Below are positions 35,535 to 46,456 of a stretch of DNA of 64,000 bases, piece by piece. This DNA is from Acidihalobacter aeolianus. Its GTDB lineage: Bacteria > Pseudomonadota > Gammaproteobacteria > DSM-5130 > Acidihalobacteraceae. Made by a program: the position numbers and the translations under genes. The DNA is taken from assembly GCF_001753165.1 (NCBI RefSeq), contig NZ_CP017448.1, positions 124,001 through 188,000 on the forward strand, in the 5' to 3' direction. Under the pieces are notes generated by a model, which did not search any database, was not told the DNA's origin, and worked only from the letters and a program-made list of their open reading frames with translations. Numbering within the stretch: position 1 is the first letter of the stretch; each line of letters starts with the position of its first letter.

Positions 35535-36284
35535 ATGAGCGTTGCCAATATCGACCGCGAAACCGCGCTGCGCATTGCGCTGGCGGCGCGCAGTCTGCCG
35601 GATACCGACCTGTCCACGCTGATCGACGTGCTCAACGAGCGTCTGGGTACGCCGCTCGATCTGGAGAAGCTTTCGCGCATCACCGTCACCGACCTCAAGG
35701 CCGGCATCGGCAGTCTGGACGGCGAAGAGGACAGCGAAAACACCGGCGGCATGGACCGCAGCGGTCTGGAGCCGATCAAGCTCGCCGTACGCATCCTATG
35801 GGGCGAGACCAGCGAGGACGACAACCTGCCGAAGCCGGTGCCCTATGCCGACGGCGACATGCCGGGCTCGATCCGCGTGGCCATCGCCTCCAACAGCGGC
35901 GCCAACCTGGACGGGCATTTCTGTTCCTGCCTGCGCTTCCTGGTCTATCAGCTGTCGAGCGACGAGATGCGCCTGATCGACATCCGCCCCACGCTGGAGG
36001 CCGATTACTCGGACGACAAGAACCTGTTCCGCGTCAACCTGATCCGCGACTGCCAGGTGCTCTACATCGTGTCCGTCGGCGGGCCCGCGGCGGCGAAGAT
36101 CGTGCGCGCGGACATCCATCCCATGAAGAAGATCGAGGGCGGTCTGGCCGAGGACGTGCTCGCCGATCTGCAGCAGGTGATCAAGAACTCACCGCCGCCC
36201 TGGCTCGCCAAGATACTCGGCATTTCGCGCGAAAAGCGGTTCCGTTACTACACGGGCGCCGAGGAAGCCGAAGCTCAGGACTGA
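35535..36284 (+). CDS. nafY: NafY-like dinitrogenase iron-molybdenum cofactor binding protein
   Basis: This 249-residue protein has two domains. The N-terminal helical domain (about 5-75, DRETALRIALAARSLPDTDLSTLIDVLNERLG) resembles the NafY core-binding domain. The C-terminal NifX/NifB-like domain (about 110-225) contains IRVAIASNSGANLDGHFCSCLRFLVYQLS and VNLIRDCQVLYIVSVGGPAAAKIVRADIHPMK. NafY binds apo-dinitrogenase and FeMo-co during nitrogenase maturation. Its presence implies a nif system elsewhere in the genome. The His in DGHFCSC is placed where NafY/NifX proteins bind the cofactor. Gene name is given for family; exact orthology is not proven. Confidence 0.88.
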   Translation: MSVANIDRETALRIALAARSLPDTDLSTLIDVLNERLGTPLDLEKLSRITVTDLKAGIGSLDGEEDSENTGGMDRSGLEPIKLAVRILWGETSEDDNLPKPVPYADGDMPGSIRVAIASNSGANLDGHFCSCLRFLVYQLSSDEMRLIDIRPTLEADYSDDKNLFRVNLIRDCQVLYIVSVGGPAAAKIVRADIHPMKKIEGGLAEDVLADLQQVIKNSPPPWLAKILGISREKRFRYYTGAEEAEAQD

Positions 36285-36320
36285 TTATAAAGATCCATCC
36301 ACACCCGCAAGAGGAAAACC

Positions 36321-36539
36321 ATGTCGATTCAGGCTATCGCCGCCTTTTCCGCCAAGGCCCGTACGGACGCCGATCTCGGTGCCCAGCTCAAGGCCTGCCA
36401 GAAGCTCAAGGAGATGTTCGCGCTCGCCCGCGAGCACGGTTTCGAGTTCGACGAGGACACGCTGTATCCGCCGAACGAGCCGCAGTTCACGGCCGATCAG
36501 CTCTCCGAGCGTCTGGCCAAGGCCCTGCTGCGCGCCTGA
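36321..36539 (+). CDS. Nif11-domain protein
   Basis: This 72-residue protein has the Nif11 domain: MSIQAIAAFSAKARTDADLGAQLKAC followed by EMFALAREHGFEFDEDTLY. Nif11 proteins are small proteins of unknown function found in nitrogen-fixation clusters. A related group serves as leaders of ribosomal natural products, but no GG motif or core peptide follows here, so the nif type fits. The ribosome-binding site is AAGAGGAAA. It closes the operon and a hairpin follows at 36551. Confidence 0.9.
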   Translation: MSIQAIAAFSAKARTDADLGAQLKACQKLKEMFALAREHGFEFDEDTLYPPNEPQFTADQLSERLAKALLRA

Positions 36540-36550
36540 GGCGCGGGCCC

Positions 36551-36577
36551 GCGCTGCGGCAGTCTCCGCCGCAGCGC
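36551..36577. terminator. Hairpin between nif11 and hemH (convergent)
   Basis: A perfect 10-bp stem (GCGCTGCGGC at 36551-36560, GCCGCAGCGC at 36568-36577) with a 7-nt loop sits between the convergent nif11-type gene and hemH. There is no T-run on either strand. It is a likely shared termination or blocking hairpin. Confidence 0.5.
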
Positions 36578-36591
36578 CCATCCGATGTCTG

Positions 36592-37701
36592 TCAGCTTTC
36601 TGCGCCCAGCGCCAGCGCGCGTTGGCGCGCAGCTTCCTCGTGCGCCGAAACCTGCTGCCCGTTCCAGTCCGGATCGGTCTCCGGCCAGCCGGCCGCATGG
36701 CGCAGCGCCAGGGCGGTCAGCGCATCCAGGTGTTCCGGCTGCTCGTTGAGCGCGGGTATGTAGGCATAGTGCTGCCCGCCCGCGGCGACGAACAGCTCGC
36801 GGTTCTGCATCGCGATCTCCTCCAGCGTCTCCAGACAGTCCGCGGCGAAACCGGGGCAGAACACGTCCACGCTGCGCCGTCCCTCGCCGGGCCAGCCCTT
36901 GAGCAGGCCGTCGACATAGGGTTTGAGCCATTCCTCGCGGCCGAAGCGCGACTGGAAGCCGAGCGTCCAGGCTTCGTCGTCGAGTTCCAGGGCCTCGGCG
37001 AGCAGGCGTGCGGTCATCTGGCAGTGGCAGTGATACGGGTCGCCGGCGATCAGGTAGCGTCTGGGCACGCCGTGAAAGGAAAACAGCAGGTGTTCGCCGC
37101 GCCCGTGCTCGGCCCAGTGTGCGCGGATGCGCGCGGCCATGGCGGCGATGTAGGCGGGGTCGTCGTGGTAGTGATTGACGAAGCGTAGCTCCGGCACCCA
37201 GCGCCAGCGGCGCAGTACCTCGGCGACGGCGTCGAAGGTCGAGCCGGTGGTCGAGCCCGAGTATTGCGGGTAGAGCGGCAGCACCAGCAGGCGCTCGGCG
37301 CCGGCCTCGCGCAGCTCGCGCAGCCCGGCCTCGATCGACGGCGTGCCGTAGCGCATCGCCAGGGCGACCGTCACCGGTCCCGTGCAGGTGGCCGCGAGCC
37401 GCTGTTGCAAGCCGGCGGCCTGGGCGCGGCTATGCACCAGCAGGGGCGAGCCCTCGGCGGTCCACACCTTGGCGTAGGCGTGCGCCGAGCGCTTGGGACG
37501 GATGTTGAGGATCACCCCGTTGAGGATCAGCCACCAGGGCAGGCGCGGGAATTCAACTACGCGCGGGTCCCACAGGAATTCGCGCAGGTAACGGCGCAGG
37601 GCGGGCGGCGTCGGCGCGTCGGGCGTGCCGAGATTGGTCAGCAGTACCCCGAGGCGGGCCGGGCGGCCGTGTTCGTAATGGCTTTCGCTTTCGTAACGCA
37701 T
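36592..37701 (-). CDS. hemH: Ferrochelatase
   Basis: This enzyme inserts Fe2+ into protoporphyrin IX, the last step of haem synthesis. It has 369 residues. The N-terminal GVLLTNLGTPDAPTPPALRRYLREFL, the LFSFHGVPRRYLIAGDPYHCHCQMTARLLAE block with the metal-binding His near residue 206, TLGFQSRFGREEWLKPYVDGLL and VDVFCPGFAADCLETLEEI are all classic. The ATG at 37701 fits the family start; the longer frame adds 19 residues. It is downstream of the HNH gene on the same strand, with a 75-bp gap. Confidence 0.96.
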   Translation of the reverse strand: MRYESESHYEHGRPARLGVLLTNLGTPDAPTPPALRRYLREFLWDPRVVEFPRLPWWLILNGVILNIRPKRSAHAYAKVWTAEGSPLLVHSRAQAAGLQQRLAATCTGPVTVALAMRYGTPSIEAGLRELREAGAERLLVLPLYPQYSGSTTGSTFDAVAEVLRRWRWVPELRFVNHYHDDPAYIAAMAARIRAHWAEHGRGEHLLFSFHGVPRRYLIAGDPYHCHCQMTARLLAEALELDDEAWTLGFQSRFGREEWLKPYVDGLLKGWPGEGRRSVDVFCPGFAADCLETLEEIAMQNRELFVAAGGQHYAYIPALNEQPEHLDALTALALRHAAGWPETDPDWNGQQVSAHEEAARQRALALGAES

Positions 37702-37776
37702 GGCGGTGATCCGCAGGGACGAACGCCGCATTGTGGTGCATCGCGGCGGCTTTTCCAAGCCCGCCGGCGGCGACGC

Positions 37777-38382
37777 TCAGCTCAGGCGCTGGTGCAGCGG
37801 GCTGCTGCGCGGGAAGTGCGCGCGCAGGAAGGCCATCTGGTCGGCCAGTACGCGCTTGCCCTGCAGGTAGACGTATTCGGCGTGCGTCGGGATGAAGGGC
37901 ACGGCGAGCAGCTGCATCCCGGCCTCTTCGGGCGTGCGCGCCGCCTTGTGGTGGTTGCAGCGCTTGCACGCGGCGACCACGTTGTTCCAGTGGTCGGCGC
38001 CGCCCTGGCTGAGCGGACGGACGTGATCGCGCGACAGGTCGCGTGCGGAGAAGCGGTTGCCGCAGTACAGACAGAGAAAACCGTCGCGTCGGAACAGGGC
38101 ATTGTTGTTGAGCGGCGGGGTGTAGCGCTGGCCGGGGCGTCGGCCAGCGCCGACGGTGGCGACGATGGAATGCACCGCCACCTCGCTGCGCCGTCCGGTG
38201 AGGCTGTTGACGCCTCCGTGCAGGGTGTAGAGCAGGCTGCCGCAGGTGTAAGCAACCTGGCCGGCGTGGTACAGGCGTACCGCGTCCTGATAGTCGATCC
38301 ACTCGAGCGGCATACCCGCCGCATCGGTGCGAAGTACCCTCTGGTCCAGATCCATGCCCACCACGGTCTCCTTGAATTCCAT
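37777..38382 (-). CDS. HNH endonuclease-domain protein
   Basis: This 201-residue protein has an HNH domain at about residues 95-150: FRRDGFLCLYCGNRFSARDLSRDHVRPLSQGG, then NNVVAACKRCNHHKAARTPEEAG. CxxC pairs (LYCG, CKRC) bind a structural zinc, and the His/Asn/His catalytic set is present. Free-standing HNH proteins of this form are widespread housekeeping-like genes in proteobacteria, without phage or restriction neighbours here. The N-terminal 90 residues are not recognised. The exact DNA role is unknown. It is divergent from pntA. Confidence 0.85.
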   Translation of the reverse strand: MEFKETVVGMDLDQRVLRTDAAGMPLEWIDYQDAVRLYHAGQVAYTCGSLLYTLHGGVNSLTGRRSEVAVHSIVATVGAGRRPGQRYTPPLNNNALFRRDGFLCLYCGNRFSARDLSRDHVRPLSQGGADHWNNVVAACKRCNHHKAARTPEEAGMQLLAVPFIPTHAEYVYLQGKRVLADQMAFLRAHFPRSSPLHQRLS

Positions 38383-38517
38383 GTAGGCGGTGCGCGCATT
38401 AAGACACGGTCCGCGGCGACATGCAAATGCCGCACCTCGATGCCTACGGGCCGCGGTTATCGGCTACCATCCAGGTAGTAGCGATGGGGCCTGCGCCCCG
38501 GCCACGAGGGATGCGCG

Positions 38518-39657
38518 ATGCCGATCAAGCTGGCCGTACCCAGGGAAAGCGCCGCCGGAGAGCGCCGCGTGGCGCTCGATCCGGCCACCGCTAAGCGCCT
38601 GTGCGAACTCGGCGCCGAGGTGTTGGTGCAGCGCGCCGCCGGCGCCCGCGCGCATTTCACCGATGCGGCCTACCGCGAGGCCGGTGCGCGGATCGTCCCG
38701 TCCGCAGCCGCGCTGCTCAGGCAGGCCGACGCGCTGCTCAAGGTGCAGGCGCCGAGCGTCAAGGAGGCCGAAGGCCTGCGCGAGGGTGCGCTGGTAGTGG
38801 CCACGGTGATGGCGCAGCGCAACGTCGAGGCGGTGGCGCGGATGCGCGACCGCGGCATCACCTGTTTCGCGATGGAACTGATTCCGCGCATCTCGCGCGC
38901 GCAGTCGATGGACGTGCTGTCCTCGCAGGCGGCCGTGGCCGGCTACAAGGCCGCGATCATGGGCGCCGATCTCTCCTGCCGTTTCTTCCCCATGCTGACC
39001 ACCGCCGCAGGCACCATCCGTCCGGCGAGCGTGCTGGTGATCGGCGCCGGCGTGGCCGGCCTGCAGGCCATCGCCACCGCACGGCGGCTGGGCGCCGTGG
39101 TGCTGGGCTACGACGTGCGTTCGGCCACTCGCGAGCAGGTCGAGTCCCTCGGCGCCCGTTTCGTGCAGCTGTCGGTCACCGCCGAGGGCGAGGGCGGCTA
39201 CGCGCGCGAACTGACGGATGAGGAAAAGGCGCAGCAGGCGGACGAGCTGGCCGCGCACATCGCTCGTACGGACGTGCTCATCACCACCGCGGCGGTGCCG
39301 GGACTGCCCGCGCCGAAGATCGTCAGCCCGGCGATGGTCGAGGGCATGAAACCGGGCGCGGTGATCGTCGATCTGGCCGCCGACGGTGGCGGCAACTGTG
39401 CGCTGACCGAGCCCGGCAGGACGGTGACGTACGGCGCCGTCACCATCCACGGCCCGCTGAACGTGCCCAGCCAGGTGCCGCTGCGCGCCAGCGAGATGTA
39501 CGCGCGGAACCTGTTCAACTTCCTGCAGCCGATGCTGACCGGCGACGCGCTCAGGCCCGATTTCGAGGACGCGGTGATCGCCGGCAGCCTGCTCACGCGG
39601 GACGGGGCGATCGTGCACGAACCCAGCCGCGCGCTGGTGGAGGGAGCATCGCCATGA
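38518..39657 (+). CDS. pntAA: NAD(P) transhydrogenase subunit alpha part 1
   Basis: This is the NAD(H)-binding soluble domain I of the proton-translocating transhydrogenase, 379 residues. IKLAVPRESAAGERRVALDP is the N-terminal signature, then FAMELIPRISRAQSMDVLSSQAAVAGYKA, the GAGVAGLQAIATARRLGAVV Rossmann motif near residue 178, and VITTAAVPG-like ITTAAVPGLPAPKIV. In this split form the membrane part is on the next gene, as in Rhodospirillum. The stop overlaps pntAB by 4 bp. The enzyme makes NADPH from NADH using the proton gradient. Confidence 0.96.
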   Translation: MPIKLAVPRESAAGERRVALDPATAKRLCELGAEVLVQRAAGARAHFTDAAYREAGARIVPSAAALLRQADALLKVQAPSVKEAEGLREGALVVATVMAQRNVEAVARMRDRGITCFAMELIPRISRAQSMDVLSSQAAVAGYKAAIMGADLSCRFFPMLTTAAGTIRPASVLVIGAGVAGLQAIATARRLGAVVLGYDVRSATREQVESLGARFVQLSVTAEGEGGYARELTDEEKAQQADELAAHIARTDVLITTAAVPGLPAPKIVSPAMVEGMKPGAVIVDLAADGGGNCALTEPGRTVTYGAVTIHGPLNVPSQVPLRASEMYARNLFNFLQPMLTGDALRPDFEDAVIAGSLLTRDGAIVHEPSRALVEGASP

Positions 39658-39950
39658 TCGAGGGATTCGTCGCGCTGTATATCTTCATGCTGGCTGCAAT
39701 CGCCGGCTACGAGGTGATCTCCAAGGTCCCGGTGATCCTGCACACGCCGCTGATGTCGGGCTCGAATTTCGTCCACGGTATCGTCCTGGTCGGCGCCATG
39801 GTCGCCCTGGGGCAGGCGCAGACGGGTCTGGAGCAGCTCGTCGGCTTCGTCGGCGTGGTGCTGGCCGCAGGCAACGTGGTCGGGGGCTTCGTGGTCACCG
39901 AACGCATGCTCGACATGTTCAAGGCGAGCGGCCGCGGAGACCGGCGATGA
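39654..39950 (+). CDS. pntAB: NAD(P) transhydrogenase subunit alpha part 2
   Basis: This 98-residue membrane subunit has three hydrophobic helices (about 5-22, 37-54, 62-86). YIFMLAAIAGYEVISKVPVILHTPLMSGSNFVHGIVLVGAM is the conserved block; GGFVVTERMLDMF ends it. It forms part of the proton channel of the transhydrogenase with PntB. It overlaps both neighbours by 4 bp (ATGA), so the three subunits are translationally coupled. Confidence 0.96.
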   Translation: MIEGFVALYIFMLAAIAGYEVISKVPVILHTPLMSGSNFVHGIVLVGAMVALGQAQTGLEQLVGFVGVVLAAGNVVGGFVVTERMLDMFKASGRGDRR

Positions 39951-41332
39951 ACTTCGTGATCCAGGTTGCGTACTTCGCCGCGGCCCTCCTGTTCATTCTC
40001 GGCCTCAGGCAGATGAGCTCGCCGGCCACCGCGCGGCGCGGCATCCTGTGGGCCGGCGTCGGCATGCTGGCGGCGGTGCTGGTCACCTTCTTCGCGCCGG
40101 ACGTCCGCGGGGTGGGCAATTACCTGCTGATGTTCCTCGGCATCGGCCTCGGCGGCGGGCTGGCCTGGTGGTTCGGCCGGCGGGTGGCGATGACCGACAT
40201 GCCGCAGATGATCGCGCTGTACAACGGCATGGGCGGCGGCGCCGCAGCCGCGATCGCGGCGGTCGAGCTGGTGCGCGGCGCGCCGATGTCGTCAGCCACC
40301 CAGGTGCTGGCGGCCGTGGGCGCGCTGATCGGCGCGGTGGCCTTTGCCGGTTCGCTGGTCGCCTTCGCCAAGCTGCAGCGCCTGCTGAAGAGCTCGCTCC
40401 GCTTCCCCCGCCAGCGCGAGACCAATCTCGCCGTGCTGGCCTTTGCCGCGTTGCTCGGCCTGCTCGTCGCCTTTACCTCGGGCGGACATTCCGGCGGCAT
40501 GCTGTTCCTGTTCTTAGCCGCGGCTTTCGTCTTCGGCGTGCTGATGGCATTGCCGATCGGTGGGGCCGACATGCCGGTAGTGATCTCGCTGTTCAATGCG
40601 CTGACCGGTCTTGCCGTGGGCCTTGAAGGGTTCGTGCTGGGCAACCCCGCGATGATGATCGCGGGCATCGTGGTCGGCGCGGCCGGCACGCTCCTGACCC
40701 AGCTGATGGCCAAGGCGATGAACCGTCCGCTGGGCAACGTGCTGTTTGCCCAGTTCGGCGGCGACGACGCCACTGTCGCCGCGGAAGGCGGTCCGGGTGG
40801 GCACCTCAAGCCGATCGAGGGTAGCGATGCCGGCGTCCTGCTGGCGTATGCGAACAAGCTGATCGTGGTCCCGGGCTACGGCATGGCCGTGGCCCAGGCC
40901 CAGCACAAGCTATGGGAGCTGTGCGAACTGCTGATCGAGCGCGGGGTGACGGTCAAGTTCGCAATCCATCCGGTAGCCGGGCGCATGCCGGGACACATGA
41001 ACGTGCTGCTCGCCGAGGCGGGGGTGCCCTATGACCTGATCCATGATCTGGACGAGATCAACGGCGAGTTCGCGACCGCGGACGCCGCCCTCGTGATCGG
41101 CGCGAACGACGTGGTCAACCCAGCCGCGCGCAGCAATCCGGACAGCCCGATCTACGGCATGCCGATCCTCAATGTGGACAAGGCGAAGCACGTCATCGTG
41201 ATCAAGCGCGGTCAGGGCACCGGCTTTTCGGGGGTGGAGAATGCCCTCTTCGCCGCGGACAATACACGCATGTTTTACGGCGACGGGCAGAAGGCGATGG
41301 CCGAGCTCATCCAGTCCGTCAAAATGCTGTAA
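39947..41332 (+). CDS. pntB: NAD(P) transhydrogenase subunit beta
   Basis: This 461-residue subunit has about eight membrane helices in the first 265 residues, followed by the NADP(H)-binding domain III. VVPGYGMAVAQAQHKLWELCELLIERGVTVKFAIHPVAGRMPGHMNVLLAEAGV is the NADP-site block, and NADVVNPAA-like GANDVVNPAARSNPDSPIYGMPILNVDKAKHVIVIKRG follows; both are diagnostic. It completes the pntAA-pntAB-pntB operon. No terminator hairpin with a T-run was seen in the 390-bp AT-rich region downstream. Confidence 0.97.
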   Translation: MNFVIQVAYFAAALLFILGLRQMSSPATARRGILWAGVGMLAAVLVTFFAPDVRGVGNYLLMFLGIGLGGGLAWWFGRRVAMTDMPQMIALYNGMGGGAAAAIAAVELVRGAPMSSATQVLAAVGALIGAVAFAGSLVAFAKLQRLLKSSLRFPRQRETNLAVLAFAALLGLLVAFTSGGHSGGMLFLFLAAAFVFGVLMALPIGGADMPVVISLFNALTGLAVGLEGFVLGNPAMMIAGIVVGAAGTLLTQLMAKAMNRPLGNVLFAQFGGDDATVAAEGGPGGHLKPIEGSDAGVLLAYANKLIVVPGYGMAVAQAQHKLWELCELLIERGVTVKFAIHPVAGRMPGHMNVLLAEAGVPYDLIHDLDEINGEFATADAALVIGANDVVNPAARSNPDSPIYGMPILNVDKAKHVIVIKRGQGTGFSGVENALFAADNTRMFYGDGQKAMAELIQSVKML

Positions 41333-41722
41333 CAGTTCGCCGCTCGTCGGGGCTACGCCGCATGACGCAGAACGCACCCGGCCGATTTTCCAAGCGAATC
41401 ATTCAGCTAAAACACATCCAGAACCTTCCTTGGGAAGGTATTTTATGCACATATGCCTGAGTGCCAGAATTGGTCATATAAATCGGAGAGGCAAATCCAT
41501 AAGAACACGCGAATGGATTCTAAGATTTTGTTTTTAAAATAAAAATTTTCTTGTTCAAGAATTGAACAGATTAATGAAAGTGTAGCAATGACGCGGGACG
41601 GCCGCTTATTTCATCCGATAATCCACAAAGTTATCCACAGGAATTGTGGATATCGTCAAATTGTTCGTGGGAACTGTAACTTAGGTGTCAATGTGATAAA
41701 GCACTTTAAAATGGCGGTCTAA
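41333..41722. other. 390-bp AT-rich region between pntB and priA
   Basis: After pntB the GC content falls sharply (41400-41590). It contains AAAATAAAAATTTTC-type stretches around 41535, a TTCAAGAATTGAA inverted repeat (41554-41566), and then a DnaA-box cluster (listed separately) about 70-100 bp upstream of the priA GTG. An ORF in 41241-41537 reads out of pntB in the wrong frame and is not real. A promoter for priA should lie at 41660-41715. Confidence 0.5.
41619..41653. promoter_or_regulatory. DnaA-box cluster upstream of priA
   Basis: A perfect DnaA box TTATCCACA (41631-41639) is flanked by TAATCCACA (41619-41627, one mismatch) and the reverse-oriented TGTGGATAT (41645-41653, one mismatch). 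The last two form an inverted repeat TATCCACA-GGAAT-TGTGGATA. An AT-rich stretch lies just upstream. It may tie priA expression to DnaA, or be a DnaA-titration site. Confidence 0.65.
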
Positions 41723-43942
41723 GTGACAAGTCCCTCACCTCGCATCATCCGGGTTGCCGTTCCCCTGCCTTTGCGCGAAGCCCTGGATTATTTGCCGCCC
41801 TCGGGCAAAGCTGCGTCCGCGGTTTCGCCGGGTGTCCGTGTCCTCGTCCGCGTCGGCCAACGCCGTCTGGTCGGGCTCGTCGTCGAATCGGGCGTGTCGT
41901 CCGTCATCGCGCCAGGGCGACTGCGCCCGGTGCAGTCCCTGCTGGACGAGGCGCCGCTGGTCGATGCCCAGACCCTGGGCCTCATTCGCTTCGCGGCCGA
42001 TTACTACCATCATCCCATCGGCGAGGTGGTGATGAACGCCCTGCCCGGCCTGCTGCGCGAGGGCGCGCCGGTCGACGCCGCCGGCGAGACCGCGTGGCGC
42101 GCGGCACCGGGGGCCGATCCCGCCGCGCCGGGTCTGGCGCGGGCGATGCGTCAGCGCGAACTGCTCGGTTATCTGCTCGAACTTGGCGCGGATCGGGCGC
42201 ACGCGGCCGAGGCGCTCGCCGCCTTTCCCGGCGACTGGCGTCCGCTGATGCGCGCACTGGAGGAAAAGGGGCTGGTCGTGCGCGAGCAGCGTCCCTGCCT
42301 CGCGCCCTCCCCCGGCGGCGGCGAGCGTCATGTGCTCAATCCGGCGCAGGTCGAGGCCGTCGACGGCATCTGGCCGCAAGGGCCGGCGCCCGGCTTCGGC
42401 GTACATCTGCTCGAGGGCGTGACCGGCAGCGGCAAGACCGAGGTCTACCTGAGCCTGATCGAGCGCGCGCTCGCCGCCGGGCGGCAGGCCCTGGTGCTGG
42501 TGCCGGAGATTGGCCTCACCCCGCAGCTCCTGGCCCGTTTCCGCAGTCGCTTCGCGGTGCCCATCGCCGCACTCCACTCCGGGCTGGGCGACGGCGAGCG
42601 CCGCTGCGCCTGGCTGACGGCCGCGCGCGGCGCGGCGCCCATCGTGATCGGCACCCGTTCGGCGGTGTTCACGCCGTTGCCGCATCTCGGGCTCGTGGTC
42701 GTCGACGAGGAGCACGACGCTTCGTTCAAGCAGCAGGAGAACTTGCGCTACCACGCACGCGACCTGGCCATCTGGCGAGCGCGGCAGCAGGGCGCGCGGG
42801 TGGTACTGGGCAGCGCCACGCCGGCGCTGGAGACCCTGCACCATGCCCGCGAGGGACGCTATGCGCACCACCACATGCTGGCGCGCGCGGGCGCCGCGAG
42901 GCCGCCTACGCTGCGTCTGCTGGACGTGCGTCACAAGCGTCTGGATTCGGGGCTCTCCGCACAGCTACTGGCGGCGGTGGGCGAGCGGCTGGCGGCCGGC
43001 GGGCAGGTGCTGCTGTTCCTCAACCGTCGCGGTTTCGCGCCGGTGCTCATCTGCCAGGGCTGCGGCTGGGTGGCGCGCTGTCCGCGCTGCGACACGCCGA
43101 TGACCTACCACGCACAGGCGCGGCGCCTGCGCTGCCATCATTGCGACCGCGAGACTCGGTTGCCCGAGGCCTGTCCCGAGTGCGGTCAGGTTGATCCGAT
43201 GCCGCTGGGGCAGGGCACCGAACGTCTGGAAACGGTGCTGGCCGCCCGTTTCCCGGACGCCGGCGTGCTGCGTATCGACCGCGACACCACCCGCCGCCGC
43301 GGCGCGCTGGCGGAACGCCTGGAGGCGGTGCACAGCGGCGAGTACCCGCTGCTCGTCGGCACCCAGATGCTGACCAAGGGACACCACTTCCCCAGCGTCA
43401 CCCTGGTCGGCGTGATCGACGCGGATCAGGGGCTCTACAGCGTCGACTACCGTGCGCACGAGCGGCTGGCGCAGCTGTTGGTGCAGGTGGCCGGCCGCGC
43501 CGGGCGTGCGGAACAGCCGGGCGAGGTGCTGATCCAGACCGGGCAGCCGGAGCACCCGTTGCTGATCACCTTGCTGCGCGACGGCTATCCGGCCGCGGCC
43601 GACGCGATCCTGGCCGAGCGCAGGGCGGCCGGCATGCCGCCGTTCGCCCATCTCGCCCTGCTGCGTGCCGAGGCGCCCGGCGAGGCCGCGCCGATGGCCT
43701 TTCTCGCCGCCGCCGCTGCGGCGCTGCGTCCGCGCGCCGCGCGCACGGTCGATCTGCTCGGGCCGGTGCCGGCGCCGATGCCGCGCCGTGCCGGGCGCCA
43801 TCGAGCGCAGTTGCTGCTGCGCGCGCGCAGTCGTGCGCCGCTGCATCGATTGCTGAGCGAGGGGCTGCCGCTGCTCGACGCGCTGCCCGAGGCGCGCCGC
43901 GTGCGCTGGTCGTTGGACGTCGACCCGGTCGATCTCTACTGA
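41723..43942 (+). CDS. priA: Primosomal protein N' (replication restart helicase)
   Basis: This 739-residue 3'-5' helicase reloads the replisome at stalled forks. The N-terminal DNA-binding domain has [16 protein letters not shown]. Walker [13 protein letters not shown] lies near residue 232, the DEEH box [14 protein letters not shown] near 325, and the SAT motif [12 protein letters not shown] follows. A paired zinc-binding region (about 444-486: [23 protein letters not shown]) and motif V/VI ([42 protein letters not shown]) are intact. It starts at a GTG. Upstream is a DnaA-box cluster. Confidence 0.96.
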   Translation: MTSPSPRIIRVAVPLPLREALDYLPPSGKAASAVSPGVRVLVRVGQRRLVGLVVESGVSSVIAPGRLRPVQSLLDEAPLVDAQTLGLIRFAADYYHHPIGEVVMNALPGLLREGAPVDAAGETAWRAAPGADPAAPGLARAMRQRELLGYLLELGADRAHAAEALAAFPGDWRPLMRALEEKGLVVREQRPCLAPSPGGGERHVLNPAQVEAVDGIWPQGPAPGFGVHLLEGVTGSGKTEVYLSLIERALAAGRQALVLVPEIGLTPQLLARFRSRFAVPIAALHSGLGDGERRCAWLTAARGAAPIVIGTRSAVFTPLPHLGLVVVDEEHDASFKQQENLRYHARDLAIWRARQQGARVVLGSATPALETLHHAREGRYAHHHMLARAGAARPPTLRLLDVRHKRLDSGLSAQLLAAVGERLAAGGQVLLFLNRRGFAPVLICQGCGWVARCPRCDTPMTYHAQARRLRCHHCDRETRLPEACPECGQVDPMPLGQGTERLETVLAARFPDAGVLRIDRDTTRRRGALAERLEAVHSGEYPLLVGTQMLTKGHHFPSVTLVGVIDADQGLYSVDYRAHERLAQLLVQVAGRAGRAEQPGEVLIQTGQPEHPLLITLLRDGYPAAADAILAERRAAGMPPFAHLALLRAEAPGEAAPMAFLAAAAAALRPRAARTVDLLGPVPAPMPRRAGRHRAQLLLRARSRAPLHRLLSEGLPLLDALPEARRVRWSLDVDPVDLY

Positions 43943-43979
43943 CGCCCCTTCCTTCTCGCGCAGGAGGGAAACACGTAGA

Positions 43980-45776
<1,797 letters not shown>

Positions 45777-45782
45777 ACCGGC

Positions 45783-46421
45783 ATGGCGCAACACGACTAC
45801 AAGTCGTCAAGCAGTCGTAAAGGGCGCGGCAAGGGCGGCAAGCGCGGAGCACCCGGCTGGGCCTGGTTGGCGGTCGGGCTCGCCATTGGCCTGTTCGCCG
45901 GTTTCCTGCTCTATCTGAGCAAGCGGCCCGCGCCGCCGCACCACTCGCTGTTCAGCCTGCCGCCGGCCCCGGCCAGCCACGAGAAAAAACCGGCCGCCAA
46001 ACCGTCGCCCGCGCTCGGTGCCTCGACCACCGCTCCCGCGCAACCGAAGTTCGATTTCTACACCCTGCTGCCCAAGCTCAAGGTCGAGGTGCCCAAGCCA
46101 CCCGCCTCGCTGAACCAGGGCCAGGGCGCGACTTCCGCCAACCCGGCTCCCGTGGCCCCGAGCGCACCGGAAAAGGTGACGGCGCCCGGCCGCTATCTGC
46201 TGCAGGTCGCTTCCTTCGGCACCGCGGGGCAGGCCAACGTCCTCAAGGCCAAGCTGGCCTTCCAGGGCATCGTGGCCACGGTCAGCCCGGCCAAGGTCAA
46301 GGACTACACCTGGTACCGGGTGCAGATCGGCCCCTTCAGCGACATCGCGAAGGTCAACGCGATGCTGGATCAGTTGTCCAAGCAGCACTACAAGCCGCTG
46401 ATCATCAAGATGAACGGCTGA
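45783..46421 (+). CDS. SPOR-domain protein (FtsN-like)
   Basis: This 212-residue protein has a basic cytoplasmic tail (about 1-24), one membrane helix (about 25-44, WAWLAVGLAIGLFAGFLLYL), a Pro/Ala-rich linker, and a C-terminal SPOR domain (about 135-210, YLLQVASFGTAGQANVLKAKLAFQGI ... YTWYRVQIGPFSDIAKVNAML). SPOR domains bind denuded septal peptidoglycan. Position after argS (6-bp gap) is typical for FtsN-like proteins in this class. It lacks the longer periplasmic domain of E. coli FtsN, so function in division is likely but not proven. Confidence 0.9.
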   Translation: MAQHDYKSSSSRKGRGKGGKRGAPGWAWLAVGLAIGLFAGFLLYLSKRPAPPHHSLFSLPPAPASHEKKPAAKPSPALGASTTAPAQPKFDFYTLLPKLKVEVPKPPASLNQGQGATSANPAPVAPSAPEKVTAPGRYLLQVASFGTAGQANVLKAKLAFQGIVATVSPAKVKDYTWYRVQIGPFSDIAKVNAMLDQLSKQHYKPLIIKMNG

Positions 46422-46456
46422 ACGCCGGCCCGCCGGCCACCTACGGGAGCGCCGCA

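Noticed and set aside
41500-41660. Calling this region oriC
   Set aside because: Three DnaA boxes and an AT-rich stretch are suggestive, but dnaA, dnaN, gidA and rpmH are not nearby and no tandem 13-mers were found.
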